A DNA stretch of 8,711 nt from Deltaproteobacteria bacterium (GCA_016874895.1 VGSX01000135.1:1-8711); one strand, 5' to 3'; numbered from the stretch's first letter, positions 1-6,625 are shown. Notes: generated by a model not told the origin, from the sequence alone. Numbers and translations: made by a program.

Positions 1-2
1 AC

Positions 3-1055
3 CTGCTCTGCGGTGTGGCCCTGGCGGCCGGGGGATATACTACTTCGGCGGCCTGCTACGTGTTCGGGCTGAAGCGCTACCACTCAGCCGTGCGGCCGGC
101 CATCCTGACGGCCTTCCTGGGCTACGCCCTGGTGGTCTTTGCCCTGCATTACGACGTGGGCCGCCCGTGGCGGCTGCCGTATCCCTTCTTTGTGCAGTCC
201 GGCCCCACTTCGGTGCTCTTTGAAGTGGGTTTGTGCGTCTTTTTATATCTCATCACCCTGTTCATCGAGTGGGTGCCCTCAGCCCTGGAGTGGCTGGGCA
301 TCAGGAAACCCCGGGACATCATCGTCAAGATGACCTTGGCCCTCACCATCTTCGGGGTGGTGCTGTCCACCATGCACCAGAGTTCCCTGGGGGCGTTGTA
401 CCTCATTGCCCCGTCAAAAATGCATCCCCTGTGGTATTCCTCCTATATTCCGCTCTTTTTCTTCATCTCGAGTATTGCCGCGGGCCTGTCCATGGTCATC
501 TTCGAGGGGACCCTGTCGCACCACTATATGCATCACAAGATGGATGCGACCTACCTGGGCGAACACGACGGCGTCACCTACGGTTTTGCCAAGGGCGCGG
601 CCATGGTGCTGGTGGCTTACTTTTTCCTCAAGGTCGTGGGCCTCACCATGGACAACACGTGGGAGTATCTGCTGACGGGCTACGGCACCTGGTTCATGAT
701 CGAGATGTTTGGTTTCGTGGCCCTGCCGGCCCTGCTCTTTGCCATCGGGGTGCGGGAACGTAACCTGCCCCTCATCCGCTGGACCGCAGTGCTGACAGTC
801 CTGGGAATCGTGTTAAACCGCTTTAACGTTTCCCAGGTGGCTTTCAATTGGCACCTGCCCTGGGCGGAGCGCTACTTCCCCAGCGTCATGGAAATAATCA
901 TTTCGGTATTCGTTGTTACCATTGGGATTCTGGTCTTCCGGTTCATCGCCTCCCGGATGCCTATCTTCTATGAGCACCCGGACTTTAAGGAGCATGAGCC
1001 CCTGGAATTGCACGAACATGAACCGAAACCACACCCCCAGACCTGGGGACATTAA
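3..1055 (+). CDS. hmcC: Hmc complex integral membrane subunit HmcC (NrfD family), 5' truncated
   Basis: This is the membrane-embedded NrfD-type subunit of the Hmc complex, thought to exchange electrons between quinone and the periplasmic Fe-S/cytochrome subunits. The reading frame is open from base 3 with no convincing start, so the N-terminus (roughly one membrane helix plus the leader) lies outside the window; the GTG at 15 is internal. About 350 residues are visible with nine hydrophobic helices, and families of this type have about ten. The conserved early stretch (CGVALAAGGYTTSAACYVFG, then HYDVGRPWRLPYP) is typical of HmcC. The C-terminus ends in a hydrophilic tail rich in His and Glu (last ~29 residues, six His). 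The hmcD Shine-Dalgarno overlaps its stop codon, indicating co-transcription. The identity rests on sequence plus the C-D-E-F gene order; DsrP or another NrfD protein is less likely because the Dsr order differs. Confidence 0.88.
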   Translation: MLCGVALAAGGYTTSAACYVFGLKRYHSAVRPAILTAFLGYALVVFALHYDVGRPWRLPYPFFVQSGPTSVLFEVGLCVFLYLITLFIEWVPSALEWLGIRKPRDIIVKMTLALTIFGVVLSTMHQSSLGALYLIAPSKMHPLWYSSYIPLFFFISSIAAGLSMVIFEGTLSHHYMHHKMDATYLGEHDGVTYGFAKGAAMVLVAYFFLKVVGLTMDNTWEYLLTGYGTWFMIEMFGFVALPALLFAIGVRERNLPLIRWTAVLTVLGIVLNRFNVSQVAFNWHLPWAERYFPSVMEIIISVFVVTIGILVFRFIASRMPIFYEHPDFKEHEPLELHEHEPKPHPQTWGH

Positions 1056-1066
1056 GGAGAGGGGCC

Positions 1067-1207
1067 ATGAACGAGTTCTATACCCTGTATGACTTCCAGC
1101 TCTTCACCAAGGGGGCCGTCTATTATCTCATGGGAGCGGTAATCCTGGGCACCCTGGGTTTCTGGCTGTTCATCACCGGCCGGGATGAGGACAAGGAAAT
1201 CAAATAG
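1067..1207 (+). CDS. hmcD: Hmc complex small membrane subunit HmcD (46 aa)
   Basis: A 46-residue protein beginning MNEFYTLYDFQLFTKG and ending ITGRDEDKEIK. It has one hydrophobic helix (about residues 18-37) and a charged C-terminus, so it should be a single-span membrane protein. HmcD of Desulfovibrio is a similarly tiny, one-helix subunit at the same place between hmcC and hmcE, and that position is the main basis for the name. The start is set by AAGGAG at 1054-1059, seven bases before the ATG and overlapping the hmcC stop. Its exact role in the complex is not known; an assembly or stabilising function is an inference. It is short enough to be missed by length-filtered gene calling. Confidence 0.8.
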   Translation: MNEFYTLYDFQLFTKGAVYYLMGAVILGTLGFWLFITGRDEDKEIK

Positions 1208-1252
1208 CGCCAAAGGCCCGCTTAGCGGCTACATCATGCTGCCCTGTTGAGG

Positions 1253-1268
1253 GCCGCCGAGAGGCGGT
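1253..1268 (+). other. Small GC-rich hairpin before the hmcE ribosome binding site
   Basis: CCGCC (1254-1258) and GGCGG (1263-1267) pair around a GAGA loop, with a possible extra G-U pair outside. The hairpin ends three bases before the GGAGG at 1271-1275 that serves hmcE. It sits in a 76-bp gap between hmcD and hmcE. It could protect a processed mRNA end or tune translation; the sequence alone does not decide. Confidence 0.35.
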
Positions 1269-1283
1269 TGGGAGGATGACACC

Positions 1284-1961
1284 ATGTATAATTTTATTAC
1301 CGGCCCCCTGCTGTGGCTGAGCTTCATCGTCTTCTTCGTCGGTCTGGGCGTCCGCACGGTGCTCTACATCCGGGGTCTGGACTGGCGCCTGGACCGGGTG
1401 GCCTACCGGGCTTATCCGGGGCTGGGGATCAAAGGGGCCCTCAGCTCCATCATCCACTGGCTGATACCCTTCGGTTCCCACGGCTGGCGGGCCAAGCCGT
1501 TATACACCATCATTTTCTTCGTGTTCCATGTCGGGGTGGTGGTGACGCCCCTGTTTCTCCTGGGGCACGCCATCATTATGGAGGAGCGCTGGGGGATCAA
1601 TTGGCCCACCATCCCCATGTGGGTGGCCGACGTCCTCACCATCGGCGTCTTGATCGCCACGGTCTTGATCGCCATCCGGCGTTTCGCCCTGCCCGAGGTC
1701 CGGATTCTCACCACCCTTTATGACTATGCCCTGCTCCTGCTAACCGTGACCCCCTTTGTTTCCGGGTTCCTCGTGGTGCATCAGTGGGGGGACAACACCT
1801 TCTGGCTCTACACCCACATCCTCAGCGGGGAGCTCCTGCTCATCGCCATCCCCTTTACCAAACTTTTCCATGTGGTGGGCTACTTCCTCTCCCGGGCCCA
1901 GATCGGCATGGATTTCGGCATCAAACGCGCTGTCAAGGCCAAGGGGGGGTTTGCGTGGTAA
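1284..1961 (+). CDS. hmcE: Hmc complex cytochrome b-like subunit HmcE (NarI-like)
   Basis: This 225-residue integral membrane protein is related to the cytochrome b gamma subunits of nitrate reductase (NarI) and to DsrM/TmcC. It is expected to carry haem b and pass electrons between the quinone pool and the cytoplasmic HmcF. Hydrophobic helices lie at about residues 5-29, 73-97, 111-132, 145-166 and 180-203. Candidate haem-ligand histidines in or near helices are H82, H95, H178 and H196; H58, H66 and H166 are also present. The length is close to that of Desulfovibrio HmcE. GGAGG at 1271-1275, eight bases ahead, supports the ATG. It lies between hmcD and hmcF as in the classical operon. The C-terminal tail is basic (KRAVKAKGG), consistent with a cytoplasmic end. 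Confidence 0.88.
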   Translation: MYNFITGPLLWLSFIVFFVGLGVRTVLYIRGLDWRLDRVAYRAYPGLGIKGALSSIIHWLIPFGSHGWRAKPLYTIIFFVFHVGVVVTPLFLLGHAIIMEERWGINWPTIPMWVADVLTIGVLIATVLIAIRRFALPEVRILTTLYDYALLLLTVTPFVSGFLVVHQWGDNTFWLYTHILSGELLLIAIPFTKLFHVVGYFLSRAQIGMDFGIKRAVKAKGGFAW

Positions 1962-2073
1962 AAAATATGGTATTATATTATTAGATAATAAAAGCTATCT
2001 TACAATGCCATAGCTTCGTGCACGTGGTTGTCGGCATGAAAGAGGTCAGCAACCCTAGAAGGAGTTACGATTT
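1962..2073 (+). promoter_or_regulatory. AT-rich hmcE-hmcF spacer with a small inverted repeat
   Basis: A 112-bp non-coding gap, AT-rich in its first half, unlike the tight hmcC-hmcD junction. AAGCTAT (1992-1998) and ATAGCTT (2010-2016) form an inverted repeat with an 11-base loop, and CGTGCACG (2017-2024) is a perfect 8-bp palindrome. TACAAT at 2001-2006 resembles a -10 box, but no good -35 box is found at the right distance, so an internal promoter is only a possibility. The final part holds AAGGAG (2059-2064), the hmcF ribosome binding site. Confidence 0.3.
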
Positions 2074-3477
2074 ATGCCCGAAGGAATCCTTTGCAATCGC
2101 ACCCCCATCAACACCAAGGAACATCTGGATGCTGTTCTCGGGGACAAGGGGGGCAAGCAATATTATCAGGAAATGCAAGAACTCGATGTGGACGTCGAGA
2201 AGCTGCAAAAATCCCTGCAGGACACCTGCAAGTCCCGGATCCGGACCTGGCTGGAAATCTGTGCCCACTGTGGCTTATGCGCCGACTCCTGCTTTTTTTA
2301 CCTGGCCAACCGGCGGGACCCCACCCAGGTGCCGTCCTATAAAATCCTGACTACCCTGGGGGAAATCGTTAAAAAGAACGGTAACGTAGACAATGCCCAC
2401 ATGCGCTATTGCATGGACACGGCCTGGGGCAAATGCACCTGCTGCAACCGCTGCGGCTCTTTCTGCCCCTACGGCATCGACATGGGCGTCATGTTCAGTT
2501 ACCTCCGGGGCCTGTGTTTTTCCCAGGGGTTCGTGCCCTGGGAAATGAAGATCGGTTCCGGGATGCATCGGGTCTTTCGGGCCCAGATGGACGTTACCCC
2601 GGAGGACTGGGTGGAAACCTGCGAGTGGATGGCCGAGGAGCAGCAGGATGAGTGGCCGGGACTGGAAATCCCCGTGGATAAAGAAGGAGCCGACATTCTC
2701 TACACCGTCAATGCCCGGGAGCCCAAGCACTATCCCGAGGACATTGCCGAGGCGGCCATCTTGTTCCATATCGCCGGGGAAAACTGGACCGTCCCCAGCA
2801 CCGGCTGGGAGCAGACCTCCTTGACCATGTTCGCCGGGGACTGGGAAGGCTGCAAGATGCAGGTCCAGACAGTCTACGACGCCATCGAACGGCTCAAGCC
2901 CAAGCGGGTCATGGGGACCGAGTGCGGCCACGCCCACCGGGCGACGATCATCGAAGGTCCCTACTGGGTGGGCCGGGAGGACGGCCGGCCGCCGGTGCCT
3001 TACCTGCACTACACCGAATGGCTGGCCGAGGCCCTGCGTTTGGGCAAGATCAAGATCGATCCGGCCAAAAAGATCAAAGTGCCGGTGACCCTGCAGGACT
3101 CTTGCAACTACGTCCGCAATTACGGCCTCAAGGATATCACCCGGGAGATTTTAAGCTACATCGTCGAGCCGGGCTATTTGATTGAAATGAAGCCCAATAA
3201 AGAACACAATTTCTGCTGCGGTGGCGGCGGCGGCATGAACGGCATCGGCCTGTACCGGAAACAGCGCAATACCGGCATGAAGGTCAAACGGGATCAGATC
3301 CTGGCCACCGGCGCCAAGCTGGTCATCGCCCCCTGCCACAACTGCTGGGATGCCATCCGGGACCTGGAAGAGGTCTATGAAATAGGCATCAAATGGAGCT
3401 TCCTGAAGCCGTTGATTATCCACATGGCCATCATCCCCGACCACCTCAAGCCCCAGGAAGAGGAAGAAGAGGAATAG
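2074..3477 (+). CDS. hmcF: Hmc complex cytoplasmic Fe-S subunit HmcF (HdrD-like, CCG domain)
   Basis: This 467-residue iron-sulfur protein is the cytoplasmic electron-exchange subunit of the Hmc complex, related to HdrD, DsrK and TmcB. Two [4Fe-4S] motifs are complete: C63-x2-C66-x2-C69-x3-C73 and C121-x2-C124-x2-C127-x3-C131-P. The C-terminal CCG (cysteine-rich) domain has C344, C381-C382 (in NFCCGGGGG) and C421-x2-C424, the arrangement that holds a non-cubane cluster in heterodisulfide reductases. A first CCG-like region (about 250-300, around C260 and C284-G-H-A-H) is degenerate and lacks the full motif. No membrane helix is evident, so HmcE is probably its anchor. AAGGAG at 2059-2064, nine bases ahead, supports the ATG. 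The protein ends in seven consecutive residues QEEEEEE. Length is close to the family norm. The natural thiol or redox partner in the cytoplasm is not known. Confidence 0.9.
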   Translation: MPEGILCNRTPINTKEHLDAVLGDKGGKQYYQEMQELDVDVEKLQKSLQDTCKSRIRTWLEICAHCGLCADSCFFYLANRRDPTQVPSYKILTTLGEIVKKNGNVDNAHMRYCMDTAWGKCTCCNRCGSFCPYGIDMGVMFSYLRGLCFSQGFVPWEMKIGSGMHRVFRAQMDVTPEDWVETCEWMAEEQQDEWPGLEIPVDKEGADILYTVNAREPKHYPEDIAEAAILFHIAGENWTVPSTGWEQTSLTMFAGDWEGCKMQVQTVYDAIERLKPKRVMGTECGHAHRATIIEGPYWVGREDGRPPVPYLHYTEWLAEALRLGKIKIDPAKKIKVPVTLQDSCNYVRNYGLKDITREILSYIVEPGYLIEMKPNKEHNFCCGGGGGMNGIGLYRKQRNTGMKVKRDQILATGAKLVIAPCHNCWDAIRDLEEVYEIGIKWSFLKPLIIHMAIIPDHLKPQEEEEEE

Positions 3478-3512
3478 CCGTTTCTGGAGACGTTCAGCCG
3501 TCACCTTAAGGG

Positions 3513-3542
3513 TGTAGGGGCGAGATATGTCTCGTCCCTACA
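3513..3542. repeat. 30-bp palindrome of the GTAGGGGCGA type after hmcF
   Basis: A 13-bp stem (3513-3525 with 3530-3542) closes on a TATG loop, with one mismatch that becomes a G-U pair. It is followed by A5-TA-T6 (3542-3554), so it might also act as a weak terminator for the hmc operon, but the T-run is separated from the stem by As. Palindromes starting TGTAGGGGCGA are, from general knowledge, common as dispersed repeats in bacterial genomes. Whether this one is multicopy cannot be seen here. Confidence 0.55.
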
Positions 3543-3571
3543 AAAATATTTTTTGGCGGTATATCCCCCTA

Positions 3572-3603
3572 TCAGCATTTTTCGCTTTTCATTAAAGTGC
3601 TGA
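3572..3603 (+). other. Hairpin ahead of the 89-residue membrane protein
   Basis: TCAGCATTTT (3572-3581) pairs with AAAGTGCTGA (3594-3603), ten pairs including one U-G, around a 12-base loop. It ends 19 bases before the ATG at 3623. No Shine-Dalgarno is obvious between them. It could be a leader structure or part of the transcription end after hmcF; there is no clean T-run behind it. Confidence 0.4.
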
Positions 3604-3622
3604 CGGGTCCTACGTAACTTTT

Positions 3623-3892
3623 ATGAAAATCGTGTTTAATTTCTTTTTGCGTTTGTTTCTCGCCTTCCTGGTGGCCAAAAGCGAAGAAGTCTTTTTTGGT
3701 ATCATGGGGGGTGATGGTCTGGAAAACCTTCTGGTTCTGACCGCCTTTTTCGTTCTCCTGAGCTACCTGGTGAACTTCCTGGAGAGCTATTATCACCGCA
3801 GCCTGCAGAGCAAGCTGGCCGAACTGGGCTGGCGGGCGGCCCGTTTCCTCATCGGGTTGAACCAGTTGGGCGGCAAGGGGCCCCGATCTTGA
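3623..3892 (+). CDS. Small two-helix membrane protein of unknown function (89 aa)
   Basis: I do not recognise this protein. Hydrophobic segments lie at about residues 3-18 (FNFFLRLFLAFLVA) and 34-53 (LENLLVLTAFFVLLSYLVNF). They are followed by a basic, amphipathic C-terminal part (RSLQSKLAELGWRAARFLIG). Codon choice in the second half matches the GC-rich third positions of neighbouring genes, and the frame ends just before a strong terminator; both support a real gene. Against it, no clear ribosome binding site precedes the ATG. The frame is closed by a stop at 3593-3595, and no other start lies between. It follows hmcF by 145 bp, where Desulfovibrio vulgaris instead has the regulators rrf1 and rrf2. 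A role linked to Hmc would be a guess. Confidence 0.6.
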   Translation: MKIVFNFFLRLFLAFLVAKSEEVFFGIMGGDGLENLLVLTAFFVLLSYLVNFLESYYHRSLQSKLAELGWRAARFLIGLNQLGGKGPRS

Positions 3893-3908
3893 CAGATGCG
3901 GATAGTGG

Positions 3909-3963
3909 GCGTTTTTCACCCTCGTGCCCAAGGTGCATTCGGTCACGAGGGTGACGCTTTTTT
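3909..3963 (+). terminator. Intrinsic terminator after the 89-residue protein
   Basis: A perfect 10-bp stem, CACCCTCGTG (3917-3926) with CACGAGGGTG (3944-3953), encloses a 17-base loop. The outer bases GCGT (3909-3912) and ACGC (3954-3957) also pair, leaving a TTTT bulge. T6 at 3958-3963 follows directly. It sits 16 bases past the stop at 3890-3892 and probably ends the transcript from the hmc side. Confidence 0.8.
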
Positions 3964-4009
3964 GGACCGGGCGCACAGGTCCGTTCCTTCGGGAGGGATG
4001 CGAATTTTT

Positions 4010-4038
4010 TTGACAACCCTATAAACCTATGATAAAAA
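4010..4038 (+). promoter_or_regulatory. Possible sigma-70-type promoter
   Basis: A perfect TTGACA (4010-4015) is followed, 17 bases later, by TAAAAA (4033-4038), a poor -10 box that matches consensus at only four positions. TATGAT (4028-4033) is a better -10 box, but then only a T-run lies at the -35 position. The surrounding sequence is AT-rich in an otherwise GC-rich window. Transcription would start near 4045 and run into the terminator at 4109-4153. Confidence 0.4.
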
Positions 4039-4044
4039 AGATGC

Positions 4045-4153
4045 CAATCTAAGAAGATGAACTTCTTAACCTTTTAATCAAACAGTTAAAAATATCACGG
4101 AACAACGGACCACGAAGGTGCCATTTAGGCAAATGCCCTGTCGTGGTTTTTTT
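4045..4153 (+). ncRNA. Candidate short structured RNA or attenuated leader
   Basis: If the promoter at 4010-4038 is used, a transcript of about 110 nt would end at the terminator 4109-4153. Inside it, TAAGAAG (4050-4056) pairs with CTTCTTA (4062-4068) around ATGAA, and TTTTAA (4072-4077) pairs with TTAAAA (4086-4091). No open reading frame of note lies in it. It could be a small RNA, or a leader with conditional termination in front of the receptor gene. I recognise no known riboswitch class. The start point is inferred, not seen. Confidence 0.35.
4109..4153 (+). terminator. Strong intrinsic terminator upstream of the TonB receptor
   Basis: ACCACGA (4109-4115) pairs with TCGTGGT (4141-4147). 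Inside, AGG, GC and ATTT on the left pair with CCT, GC and AAAT on the right around an AGGC loop, with single-base bulges. T7 (4147-4153) follows at once. It stands about 190 bp before the receptor start with no gene between it and the previous terminator, so it serves either an RNA or an attenuated leader. Confidence 0.75.
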
Positions 4154-4162
4154 ATTTGAGCA

Positions 4163-4180
4163 TTGTGAAATTAATCACGT
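4163..4180. promoter_or_regulatory. CRP/FNR-family operator-like site
   Basis: TTGTGA (4163-4168), six bases, then TCACGT (4175-4180). The inner core GTGA-N6-TCAC is perfectly symmetrical. It fits the TGTGA-N6-TCACA pattern of the CRP/FNR family, and close variants (TTGTGA-N6-TCACAA) are described for HcpR in sulfate reducers. The site follows the terminator and lies about 160-180 bp before the TonB receptor start. I see no clear -10 box at a fixed distance, so activation versus repression cannot be told. The actual regulator is an inference. Confidence 0.5.
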
Positions 4181-4196
4181 TGTTGCGGCCAAAATA

Positions 4197-4229
4197 AAGG
4201 CGGCTCCCCGGGGAAGGAAAAGCCGCCTT
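4197..4229 (+). other. GC-rich hairpin in the TonB receptor leader
   Basis: AAGGCGGCT (4197-4205) pairs perfectly with AGCCGCCTT (4221-4229), nine base pairs. The 15-base loop begins with the palindrome CCCCGGGG (4206-4213). No T-run follows, so it is not a terminator on this strand. It is likely part of the 5' untranslated region of the receptor mRNA. Confidence 0.5.
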
Positions 4230-4341
4230 CAGGAGATCCAGGTCACGAATGGACGAAACCCCTGCTGCTTTTCTACCAGAGTCGGGGTCTGTTGTCAAAA
4301 AAATGAACAGTTGACTTCTGACAAGGAGAGGAGATGGGGAG

Positions 4342-6501
4342 ATGAGTTTGAGGAGTTGGGGGAAAATCATGCTCTGCACCGCCTTGGGGATGGTTTTATT
4401 GGGGGTGGCGGCATTGGCCCAGGAGGAAGTGGCTTCGGAAGAAGAGGTGATTAAAGCCGAGGTCCCCGAGAAAGCTGAAAAAATTCCGCAGATCGACGTG
4501 TTGGCCCACAAAGAGAAGGCAGCTACCAGCAGCGTGGTGACCAAGGAGGACATCAGCATCGGCCCGTCCATGAACCTGCCGGGCTACCTGGAGGGGCAAG
4601 CCGGCGTCGACATGACCCGCAGGTCTTTCCTGGGGGTGCGAAGCCGGCAACTGACCCTGCGGGGTTTCGATGAGTCCAGGTATCAGGTCTACCTGAACGG
4701 TCGTACCTTTAAAGGGGCCGGAGTCAAGGGCGGCTTTTTCGTGGACTGGTCCACCATCACCCCGGCGGACCTGGAACGGCTGGAGATCATCCGGGGCGGG
4801 CTCACCGCGGAATACGCCAATACCCTGGGCGGGGTGATCATAATCAACACCCAACGGGGCACCAAGGAACCCAAACTCTATCTCGACACCTACTGGGGCA
4901 GTTGGAACACCCAGAATTACCGCCTGCTGCACACCGGGAGCAAGGGGCCGGTGGAGTACTCCCTGGGAGTAAGTTACGGCGAAACTGACGGCTATTTGCG
5001 GAATAACTTCGTGCGGGACCGCATCAATGTAAACACCAGCCTGACTTATAACTTTCCCTTCGAGTTGAGCCTCACCGGGGCGGTTCGCTACATTACCCAG
5101 GAAACCGGCTGGATCGTTTACAACCAACCTACCTCCCCGTTTTTCAACCCCAACTATCCGGCCAGTGATGCCGACGGTCTCTATGGCCCGCCGGTGCAGT
5201 ATCGAGACGGTGGCGTCCCGGGACCGGGGGGGTTCTTTTTCGGGGATAACAGCTATTCCAAGACGCAGCGCTGGGAATGGGACCTGGAGGCCAAGCAGAA
5301 GTTCTGGGAAGGGGAGGCGGCCTTCAGGCTCTTTTATTTCCAGGCAACCCGCAATGATACCATTTATGCCTTGAACAACCCGAGCCTGATCATCGGCAAA
5401 CGCGACAGTTGGGACGAGGATACCTGGGGCTGGAACCTGAAGGTGCGCCAGACGCCGCATATGGTCCGTATGGGTTTCGGCCTGGAGGGCACTTATGCCG
5501 GTTATGGCCAGACCTCCTATAATTTTCTGGATCCCGCCTATTTCCGGGTCCTCCCCACAGGCAGCTCCGGGCCGCGCAACGCCTTAAAGACCCACGGCGG
5601 CTTTCTGGACGCGGCCATACCTTTGGGGAAATATGCGGAACTCTATCTGGGCCTGCGTTATGACTACTATGACGCCGCGGCCCAGCCGGTCACCACCATC
5701 GGGGCCGGGGGCTTTGTGCCGGGGAACCGTCTGGATGCCCTGGGACCCCGCTGCACCCTGACCCTCCGGCCCACGGAGACCACGGAGGCCTATCTGTCCA
5801 CCAACTACGTCACCCGATTCCCCACCCTGCCGGAAAACTACTGGTTCGGAGCGGGCTATCAGTCGCCGCTGCGTTCTCCCTACCTGTCGGCGGAATTCGG
5901 CATGCAGTATGAAGCCGGGGTCACCCAGCAACTCCCCTGGGGAGCGCAACTGCGGCTGCGCACTTATTATTACGACATCAATAATTATATCCGCACGGTC
6001 TTCGGCTTTGCCCCCAGCCGGGTGATTTACAATATGGACCTGGTGCAGTTGCGGGGCGGGGAGGTGGAGGGCAGCCTGCCTCTGCCGTATAACCTGACGG
6101 CCTGGGCCAACTACACCTATCAACAGACCGCGGCCGGGGGCGACCCCCTGGGGCTCACGGTGAACCGGCTGACCGAACTGCCGGAGCACAAGGCCAATTT
6201 AGGGTTGCGCTACCGGGGCGACAACGGCGCCGAAGCCAAAATCTATCTCCGCATGGTGTCCAAACGTTCGGAGGCACAGGTCACGGTGCAAAGGAATGTC
6301 ATCACCGGGGTCACCTACAATCCTATGAAGGGTTTTGTGACCACTGGCATGGAAGGGCGCTATCCGGTGGCCAACTGGCAGGGCTTCACGGGTATTCTTT
6401 ACGTGGGTGTGGATAACCTCTTCGGGGTCAAATACCAGGAAAGCTACGGCTTCCCCATGCCCACCCAGACGTTCTACGGCGGGCTGCAACTGCGGTATTA
6501 G
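4342..6501 (+). CDS. TonB-dependent outer-membrane receptor
   Basis: This 719-residue outer-membrane protein should bind an extracellular ligand and import it with energy from TonB. A signal peptide (about residues 1-26, cut near AALA-QEE) is followed by an acidic linker and a likely TonB box region around KIPQIDVLAH (48-57). The plug domain (about 60-172) has the typical LTLRGFD (105-111), VYLNGR (116-121), LERLEIIRGG (144-153) and ANTLGGVIIINTQRG (159-173). The remainder is a beta-barrel rich in Tyr and Trp, ending with the aromatic terminal residue of YGGLQLRY. Length is normal. GAGGAG at 4328-4333, eight bases ahead, supports this ATG. The ligand is not evident; the downstream methylase-fold and DUF4198 proteins hint at a metal or tetrapyrrole. 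No TonB/ExbB/ExbD genes are in the window. Expression may be controlled by the CRP/FNR-like site and leader structures upstream. Confidence 0.92.
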   Translation: MSLRSWGKIMLCTALGMVLLGVAALAQEEVASEEEVIKAEVPEKAEKIPQIDVLAHKEKAATSSVVTKEDISIGPSMNLPGYLEGQAGVDMTRRSFLGVRSRQLTLRGFDESRYQVYLNGRTFKGAGVKGGFFVDWSTITPADLERLEIIRGGLTAEYANTLGGVIIINTQRGTKEPKLYLDTYWGSWNTQNYRLLHTGSKGPVEYSLGVSYGETDGYLRNNFVRDRINVNTSLTYNFPFELSLTGAVRYITQETGWIVYNQPTSPFFNPNYPASDADGLYGPPVQYRDGGVPGPGGFFFGDNSYSKTQRWEWDLEAKQKFWEGEAAFRLFYFQATRNDTIYALNNPSLIIGKRDSWDEDTWGWNLKVRQTPHMVRMGFGLEGTYAGYGQTSYNFLDPAYFRVLPTGSSGPRNALKTHGGFLDAAIPLGKYAELYLGLRYDYYDAAAQPVTTIGAGGFVPGNRLDALGPRCTLTLRPTETTEAYLSTNYVTRFPTLPENYWFGAGYQSPLRSPYLSAEFGMQYEAGVTQQLPWGAQLRLRTYYYDINNYIRTVFGFAPSRVIYNMDLVQLRGGEVEGSLPLPYNLTAWANYTYQQTAAGGDPLGLTVNRLTELPEHKANLGLRYRGDNGAEAKIYLRMVSKRSEAQVTVQRNVITGVTYNPMKGFVTTGMEGRYPVANWQGFTGILYVGVDNLFGVKYQESYGFPMPTQTFYGGLQLRY

Positions 6502-6549
6502 AACCAAATGAAGCTCAAACGTGCCCGAGTACAACCTGGGCGCGAGAAA

Positions 6550-6590
6550 GTAATGTAGGGCGGGAAAGCGGAGCGCCTCCCGCCGATTAC
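6550..6590. repeat. 41-bp composite palindrome between receptor and methylase-like gene
   Basis: GGCGGGA (6559-6565) pairs with TCCCGCC (6578-6584), an inner GCG (6568-6570) with CGC (6574-6576), and an outer GTAAT (6550-6554) with ATTAC (6586-6590). No T-run follows. The layout (GTAGGGCGGG, a short GCG-CGC core, then CCCGCC) resembles dispersed palindromes seen in many bacterial genomes. It lies in the 124-bp spacer before the 6626 start and may fold in the mRNA. Confidence 0.5.
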
Positions 6591-6625
6591 CTGATTCGAT
6601 GCAAGCAAAAAAGGAGCTGTGATGT

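Larger units (their letters stand above)
3964..4341 (+). other. 378-bp non-coding regulatory region before the TonB receptor
   Basis: I see no convincing gene here. In order it contains: a small hairpin GGACC/GGTCC (3964-3982), a T-rich stretch, a possible promoter (4010-4038), two small AT hairpins, a strong terminator (4109-4153), a CRP/FNR-type operator (4163-4180), a GC hairpin (4197-4229), and the purine-rich ribosome binding region (4323-4341). CTCCCC at 4204-4209 is complementary to GGGGAG at 4336-4341 just before the start codon, so long-range pairing that hides the start is conceivable but unproven. Confidence 0.6.

Noticed and set aside
2032..2056. ATGAAA...CAGCAACC before hmcF, reminiscent of part of a SAM-I riboswitch core
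   Set aside because: Only short fragments match; there is no enclosing P1 stem or terminator, and hmcF is not a usual target.
2018..2350. GTG-started frame overlapping the start of hmcF
   Set aside because: It runs out of frame through the conserved first Fe-S motif of HmcF and has no recognisable domain.
3572..3976. Minus-strand open frame opposite the 89-residue protein
   Set aside because: It covers the terminator hairpin and a spacer hairpin and has no membrane or domain signature; the + strand frame has better codon use.
4118..4240. Pieces resembling a cobalamin riboswitch (GGTGCC at 4118-4123, GGGGAAGG at 4210-4217, CAGGAGATCC at 4230-4239)
   Set aside because: The order is suggestive, but the GCCACTG box is missing, the last motif does not match the B12 box, and a terminator with T7 lies between the pieces.
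4396..5460. Long open frame on the minus strand inside the TonB receptor
   Set aside because: It is the antisense shadow of a strongly supported GC-rich gene; composition is Pro/Gly/Val-rich with no domain.
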